Shown: positions 14,711 to 18,771 of the stretch, one piece after another
How the letters are laid out: each line of letters begins with the position of its first letter
How positions within the stretch are numbered: the stretch's first letter is position 1
Assembly: GCA_934552855.1 (NCBI GenBank)
Contig: CAKTEU010000034.1
Coordinates: 1-18,771 of the forward strand
Source: an uncultured Eubacteriales bacterium
GTDB lineage: Bacteria > Bacillota > Clostridia > Oscillospirales > Acutalibacteraceae
Length of the DNA: 18,771 nucleotides
Direction: 5' to 3'
Program-made: the position numbers and the translations under genes
The notes under the pieces: generated by a model
Databases searched by the model: none
What the model was told of the DNA's origin: nothing
The model's input: the letters and a program-made list of their open reading frames with translations, nothing else

Positions 14711-14739
14711 TTGTTAATTGAAGTTTTGTATGCTATAAT
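14711..14739 (+). promoter_or_regulatory. Sigma-A promoter of the cvpA-pgsA-clp unit
   Basis: TTGTTA (14711-14716), 17 bases, TATAAT (14734-14739), 43 bases before the cvpA ATG. The hexamers and spacing are identical to the ruvC promoter. No clear terminator separates it from the upstream gene, so read-through is likely. Confidence 0.75.
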
Positions 14740-14782
14740 CGTTGAAAGCTTTAAGGATTAATTTTTTGATCGGAGGACAAAA

Positions 14783-15493
14783 ATGTCATATATAATTGAT
14801 ATTCTCCTTGTTGCCGTTTTGGTTGCGGTTGCGGTTGTTGCCGCAAAGCGTGGCTTTTTTGCAACGCTTTTTGACCTTGCCGGTTACGTTGTCTCGTTTG
14901 TTGCCGCAAAGATTTGTTCTTCAACCTTTGCGCCGAAAATTTACACGCAGTATTTTGAAGAGTATGTTCGTGAAAGGGTGACGGCTTCGCTGGGATCCGT
15001 TGCTTCGGCCGATTATTCAAAACAGATTGAAGAAGCAATCAATTCAATTCCCGATTCGCTTTCGGGTGTTATGGAGCTAATCGGTGTCAACAAAGAACAG
15101 CTTGTTTCTCAGGTTTCTTCTGCCGATGTTTCGGGTGAAAACCTTATTAAAAACATAATGACAAATATTGCCGAACCGATTGGCAACGCTGTTATCAGAA
15201 CAATTCTTTTTGTTCTTTTAACAATTGCTTTTTCGTTCGTTTTGAAAGTTGTTGTTCGTTTTCTTGACAAGGTGATAAAAAAGCTTCCCGCAATCAAACA
15301 GATCAATTCCGGTCTCGGTTTTGTTCTCGGTGCGGTGAAGGGTATTCTTGTGGTAATTATTGTTGCGCTCTTGGTTGGTGTTGTTGCCGGTCTTACGGGT
15401 AACGAAACATTCATCAATGCGGCGGATAATTCACTTATAATAAACACGGTTAAAGGACTTTTAAAATCAATCAGCGGATATGTTCCGGCTTGA
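14783..15493 (+). CDS. CvpA-family membrane protein
   Basis: This 236-residue protein has a first membrane helix at about 3-20, a second at about 25-45, then a polar helical stretch (about 50-125), and two more helices around 135-160 and 180-210. The pattern of two paired helices with DILLVAVLVAVAVVAAKRGFF at the start is that of the CvpA/colicin V production family. In Gram-positives these proteins are linked to envelope homeostasis, but their biochemical role is not settled. CGGAGG stands 8 bases before the ATG. It opens a second transcript with pgsA 18 bases behind. Confidence 0.83.
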   Translation: MSYIIDILLVAVLVAVAVVAAKRGFFATLFDLAGYVVSFVAAKICSSTFAPKIYTQYFEEYVRERVTASLGSVASADYSKQIEEAINSIPDSLSGVMELIGVNKEQLVSQVSSADVSGENLIKNIMTNIAEPIGNAVIRTILFVLLTIAFSFVLKVVVRFLDKVIKKLPAIKQINSGLGFVLGAVKGILVVIIVALLVGVVAGLTGNETFINAADNSLIINTVKGLLKSISGYVPA

Positions 15494-15511
15494 TTACAGG
15501 GGGAATTACTT

Positions 15512-16147
15512 ATGATTAAAGATTTGTTTAAAGGCTGTCTCACAATACCGAATCTTCTTTCGGTAATCAGAATTGCGCTTATTCCGGTTTTTGCCGTGAT
15601 GTATCTTCAGGGCAATCAGATTGCGGCAATTATCATTCTTGCCGTTTCCGGACTTACCGACCTTTTTGACGGAAAAATTGCACGTCGTTTCAATCAGGTC
15701 AGCGCACTCGGAAAAATTCTTGACCCTGTTGCCGATAAGCTTACCCAAATCACAATCGCCGTTATTCTTTTCATCTGCTTCAGAAATTCTTCAAGCAGTA
15801 TAATCAACGCTTTCGGCTGGGTTTTTCTTGTTTTCCTTATTAAGGAAGGCATTATGGTTGTCGGCGGGCTTGTAATGCTTCTCATGAATATCCGTCCCGG
15901 TGCAGCCGAAATGCCCGGAAAGGTTGCAACCTGCACATTTTACGGCGTAATGATTCTTGTAATCGCTTTCGGCCCGGACGTTGGAGTTCTCACAAATCTT
16001 TGGACAATGCCGGACGTTCTTACGGGTATCTTGGTTGTAATCGCCGCCTGCACTTGTGTTTTTGCTTTTGCAAGCTATATGCCTGAAACTTACAGACAGT
16101 TCAGAGAGCATTTCAGAGAAAAGAAAGCGCAAAAAGTTTCAAAGTAA
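15512..16147 (+). CDS. pgsA: CDP-diacylglycerol--glycerol-3-phosphate 3-phosphatidyltransferase PgsA
   Basis: PgsA joins glycerol-3-phosphate to CDP-diacylglycerol to give phosphatidylglycerol phosphate, the committed step to phosphatidylglycerol and cardiolipin, at the inner face of the membrane. The 211-residue protein has the full CDP-alcohol phosphotransferase signature DGxxAR-x8-G-x3-D-x3-D at residues 53-75, with Asp53, Asp71 and Asp75 intact. It begins with the family's LTIPNLLSVIRIALIPVF and has about five or six membrane helices. The basic C-terminus (EHFREKKAQKV) is cytoplasmic. Other CDP-alcohol transferases share the motif, but the N-terminal sequence and length favour PgsA. A GGGGG-type ribosome site precedes the ATG. 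Confidence 0.92.
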   Translation: MIKDLFKGCLTIPNLLSVIRIALIPVFAVMYLQGNQIAAIIILAVSGLTDLFDGKIARRFNQVSALGKILDPVADKLTQITIAVILFICFRNSSSSIINAFGWVFLVFLIKEGIMVVGGLVMLLMNIRPGAAEMPGKVATCTFYGVMILVIAFGPDVGVLTNLWTMPDVLTGILVVIAACTCVFAFASYMPETYRQFREHFREKKAQKVSK

Positions 16148-16188
16148 CAGGCTTTTTATTCAGCATTATTGTTTTCAAGGAGTACACA

Positions 16189-18525
16189 ATGAAAAAAGTA
16201 GTTTGTAGCAGATGTAAAAAACGACCTGCTGTGATATTTATTTCAAAAATTATTGACGGAAAAACCGTTCCGGAGGGACTTTGCCTTCAATGTGCAATGG
16301 AAATGAACATCGGTCCCATTAAGCAAATGATGGACAGTATGGGCATCACCGAGGAGGATGTTGACTCGCTTTCCGAACAGTTCAGCAGTATGTTCCCCGA
16401 TTCCGACGAAGAGGACGGCGGCTTTGAAGCCGGCGGTTCTCCGACTGTGCCGTTTTTGCAGGGACTTCTCGGTGACCTTCAAAACGGACTTCAGAACGGT
16501 CTTATGAATATGCCGAATGAATCTGCCCAAAAATCAGAAAGTGCAGAACAGGCTCCTCCGGTACAGGGTACGGAAAAAATGAGCCGCAAGCAGCGCAAAG
16601 CTGCCGCAAAAAAACGCAAGTTCCTTAACCTTTACTGCACCGACCTTACCGCCCGTGCAAGGGAAGGAAAGATTGATAATATTATCGGCCGTAACAAGGA
16701 AATTGCCCGTGTTACGCAGATTCTTTGCCGCCGTTCAAAGAACAATCCTTGCCTTATCGGTGAGCCCGGCGTAGGTAAAACTGCAATAGCCGAAGGTCTT
16801 GCGCTCAAAATTGCAAGGGGAGAAGTCCCTGCAAGACTTGCCGATAAAGAAATTCACCTTCTTGACCTTACGGCTCTTGTTGCCGGAACGCAGTTCCGCG
16901 GTCAGTTTGAAAGCCGAATCAAAAACCTTATTGACGAAGTCAAAGCCAACGGCAACATCATTTTGTTCATTGATGAGGTTCATAACCTTGTTGGAACGGG
17001 CGATGCAGAAGGTTCAATGAACGCTGCAAACATTCTCAAACCGGCGCTTTCAAGGGGAGAAATTCAGGTTATCGGCGCAACAACCTTTACCGAATACAGA
17101 AAAAATATTGAAAAAGATGCCGCACTTGAAAGACGTTTTCAGCCGGTTAAGGTTGAAGAGCCGTCAATTGATGACGCAACCGAAATTCTTCTCGGAATCA
17201 AGAGCTATTATGAAAATTACCACCGTGTGCGCATTTCCGACGCACTTGTAAGAAGAGCGGTTGTTCTTTCGGAACGCTATATAACCGACAGGTTTTTGCC
17301 CGATAAGGCTATAGACCTTCTTGACGAGTCCTGCACTTGCGCCAACCTTCGCAACAAAGCTATAAGCGATTATCAAATTAACGAGCAAAAGCTTGAAGAC
17401 CTCAAGCTTGATGAAGAAGACCTTTATGCTCAGACGGATAACGTTGATTATGAAGCGATTGCAAACATCAAGTCCGAAATTGTTAAGTGTGAGGACGCTC
17501 AAAAGGAGCTTGAAGTCAAGGCTTCGGATAACGCCGTAAAGGAAGAGGATATCGCAAAGGTTATCGAACTTTGGACAGGTATACCGGCAAGCAAGGTTAT
17601 CGAAAGCGACCTCAAACGCCTTGCAAATCTTGAAGAAACGCTCAAATCCCGAATTATCGGTCAAGACGAGGCGGTTAAGGCAATTGCGGCCGCAATCAGA
17701 AGAAGTCGTGTTCAGATAAGTCCCCGCAGAAGACCCGCATCGTTCATCTTTGTCGGCCCTACCGGTGTCGGTAAAACCGAGCTTGTTAAGCAGATTGCAA
17801 ACGAACTCTTCAATACGCCCGAAACGCTCATAAGGCTTGACATGTCCGAATTTATGGAAAAGCACAGCGTTTCAAGAATTATCGGTTCTCCTCCGGGATA
17901 TGTCGGCTATGACGAAGCCGGACAGCTCACCGAAAAGGTCAGAAGAAAGCCGTATTCCGTCATTCTCTTTGATGAAATTGAAAAAGCGCATCCCGATGTT
18001 ATGAATATCCTTCTTCAAATTCTTGACGAAGGCCGCATAACCGATGCACAGGGCAGGACGGTCAATTTTGAAAACACTATCATTGTCATGACCTCGAACG
18101 CAGGAAGCGAGCAAAAGGGCGGCGCACTCGGTTTTGGAAAAGAAAAAGGCGAAGCCACAAAGGAACGCATTATGAAAGCACTTTCCGACTTCCTTCGTCC
18201 GGAATTTCTCGGAAGAGTTGATGAAGTTGCCGTTTTCAATGCACTTACCGAAGAGGATTACAAAAAGATTTCTGTTCTTCTTTTGAACGAACTTAAGGAT
18301 TCGCTCAAGGAAAAGCCGATTGATTTGACCTGGACAGATGATGTTCCGACTTACCTTGCAAAAAAAGCGAACGGCGGAACGAGGGGCGCAAGAGATCTTC
18401 GCAACATCATCAGAAAAGAGATTGAAGATAAAATCGCAACGATTATTATCGACAACTTTGAAGAACCCGTCAGTGCAATCAGTGTTGAAGTCAAAGACAA
18501 TAAACTTGAGGCAAAGTATCTTTAA
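16189..18525 (+). CDS. clpE: Zinc-finger AAA+ Clp protease ATPase subunit (ClpE-like)
   Basis: This 778-residue unfoldase feeds proteins to ClpP. It starts with a four-cysteine zinc site (Cys6, Cys9, Cys32, Cys35) followed by an acidic low-complexity linker (about 60-140), and lacks the repeated Clp N domain of ClpC/ClpA, as in ClpE. The first AAA+ ring has Walker A GEPGVGKT (191-198) and Walker B with Asp262-Glu263. A short charged middle segment (about 400-450) resembles the UVR/M region that binds adaptors. The second ring has GPTGVGKT (523-530) and Asp595-Glu596. LGF at 647-649 fits the ClpP-docking loop. AAGGAG precedes the ATG, 41 bases after pgsA. I see no CtsR-type heptad repeat upstream, so it appears to be expressed with cvpA-pgsA. 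ClpE is the best label; clpC is often used for such genes in automatic annotation. Confidence 0.85.
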   Translation: MKKVVCSRCKKRPAVIFISKIIDGKTVPEGLCLQCAMEMNIGPIKQMMDSMGITEEDVDSLSEQFSSMFPDSDEEDGGFEAGGSPTVPFLQGLLGDLQNGLQNGLMNMPNESAQKSESAEQAPPVQGTEKMSRKQRKAAAKKRKFLNLYCTDLTARAREGKIDNIIGRNKEIARVTQILCRRSKNNPCLIGEPGVGKTAIAEGLALKIARGEVPARLADKEIHLLDLTALVAGTQFRGQFESRIKNLIDEVKANGNIILFIDEVHNLVGTGDAEGSMNAANILKPALSRGEIQVIGATTFTEYRKNIEKDAALERRFQPVKVEEPSIDDATEILLGIKSYYENYHRVRISDALVRRAVVLSERYITDRFLPDKAIDLLDESCTCANLRNKAISDYQINEQKLEDLKLDEEDLYAQTDNVDYEAIANIKSEIVKCEDAQKELEVKASDNAVKEEDIAKVIELWTGIPASKVIESDLKRLANLEETLKSRIIGQDEAVKAIAAAIRRSRVQISPRRRPASFIFVGPTGVGKTELVKQIANELFNTPETLIRLDMSEFMEKHSVSRIIGSPPGYVGYDEAGQLTEKVRRKPYSVILFDEIEKAHPDVMNILLQILDEGRITDAQGRTVNFENTIIVMTSNAGSEQKGGALGFGKEKGEATKERIMKALSDFLRPEFLGRVDEVAVFNALTEEDYKKISVLLLNELKDSLKEKPIDLTWTDDVPTYLAKKANGGTRGARDLRNIIRKEIEDKIATIIIDNFEEPVSAISVEVKDNKLEAKYL

Positions 18526-18531
18526 AATAAT

Positions 18532-18561
18532 GGGGTAAAGGCGGCAAAAAGCTTTTACCCC
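18532..18561 (+). terminator. Rho-independent terminator after the Clp gene
   Basis: GGGGTAAAGGC (18532-18542 with one wobble) pairs with GCTTTTACCCC (18551-18561) around an 8-base loop, giving an 11-bp stem. The tail GTCTTCTTA is only moderately T-rich. It starts 6 bases past the stop codon. Confidence 0.75.
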
Positions 18562-18644
18562 GTCTTCTTAGATATCCAAGAAATAAGTAACCAAAAGAAA
18601 TATAAAAAAGCTTTGAAAAAAACAGATTTTTTTTGCAAAAACTA

Positions 18645-18673
18645 TTGACTTTTTCGATTGAATTTAATATAAT
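18645..18673 (+). promoter_or_regulatory. Promoter of tRNA-Gly
   Basis: TTGACT (18645-18650), 17 bases, TATAAT (18668-18673), 24 bases before the mature 5' end. Five of six -35 bases and all -10 bases match the consensus. Confidence 0.85.
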
Positions 18674-18697
18674 AATCAACGTTGCACGAGGCAGTGT

Positions 18698-18771
18698 GCG
18701 GGTGTAGTTCAATGGTAGAATCCCAGCCTTCCAAGCTGGTCGTGTGGGTTCGATTCCCATCACCCGCTCCA
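18698..18771 (+). tRNA. tRNA-Gly, anticodon UCC
   Basis: Acceptor arms GCGGGTG (18698-18704) and CACCCGC (18761-18767) pair fully, with T as discriminator base and an encoded CCA that ends exactly at the window edge. The anticodon stem CCAGC/GCTGG encloses loop CTTCCAA, giving TCC, which reads GGA/GGG glycine codons. The T arm has GTGGGTTCGATTCCCAT. More tRNA genes may follow outside the window. Confidence 0.97.

Noticed and set aside
16148..16188. CtsR operator or separate promoter before the Clp gene
   Set aside because: The 41-base gap has no GGTCAAA repeat and no convincing -35/-10 pair.
17164..17865. 233-residue minus-strand open frame inside the Clp gene
   Set aside because: It is a shadow of the strongly conserved AAA+ coding frame, with no ribosome site or promoter of its own.
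18491..18763. 90-residue minus-strand frame beginning MMGIEPTRPAWKAGI
   Set aside because: It is the antisense reading of tRNA-Gly, a well-known false gene, and also crosses the Clp terminator.

Overview
The window looks like a chromosomal segment of a low-to-moderate GC Gram-positive bacterium of class Clostridia, probably Ruminococcaceae/Oscillospiraceae. This is inferred from strong AGGAGG-type ribosome sites, TTG starts, sigma-A promoters with 17-bp spacers, an ECF transporter module next to truA, a DUF5711-like/CvpA/PgsA neighbourhood and a zinc-finger ClpE-type unfoldase. I cannot fix the species from sequence alone.

The left part (1-5510) is accessory. It opens with a mobile-element-like end (about 9-71) joined directly to a 5'-truncated MerR-type effector-binding domain. 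Next come a TraX-family membrane protein (minus), an M23-like/SH3b cell-wall lysin without a signal peptide (plus), an AraC-family regulator (minus) and, divergent from it, a two-gene unit of an APH-type kinase and a MATE exporter. The block ends with a nested hairpin and a second copy of the same element end (5446-5508), which stops 3 bases from the 3' end of a minus-strand tRNA-Leu(UAA).

The right part (5600-18771) is core genome. One promoter (TTGTTA-17-TATAAT) precedes ten tightly packed genes: ruvC, ruvA, ruvB (Holliday-junction processing), glmM (amino-sugar precursor for peptidoglycan), an RlmI/RlmK-like methyltransferase, ecfA1, ecfA2, ecfT (energising module for vitamin/micronutrient uptake), truA (tRNA pseudouridine synthase) and a membrane-anchored DUF5711-like protein. 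A second promoter of the same type precedes cvpA, pgsA (phosphatidylglycerol synthesis) and a ClpE-like AAA+ unfoldase, closed by a hairpin terminator. A tRNA-Gly(UCC) with a near-consensus promoter ends the window.

I see no CRISPR array, riboswitch, rRNA or complete insertion sequence. The least ordinary signals are the two element ends bracketing the accessory block, the orphan lysin, the CAAC/GTTG half-sites between the AraC gene and the kinase-exporter pair, and the composition of the ten-gene operon. None amounts to a clearly new system on sequence evidence alone.
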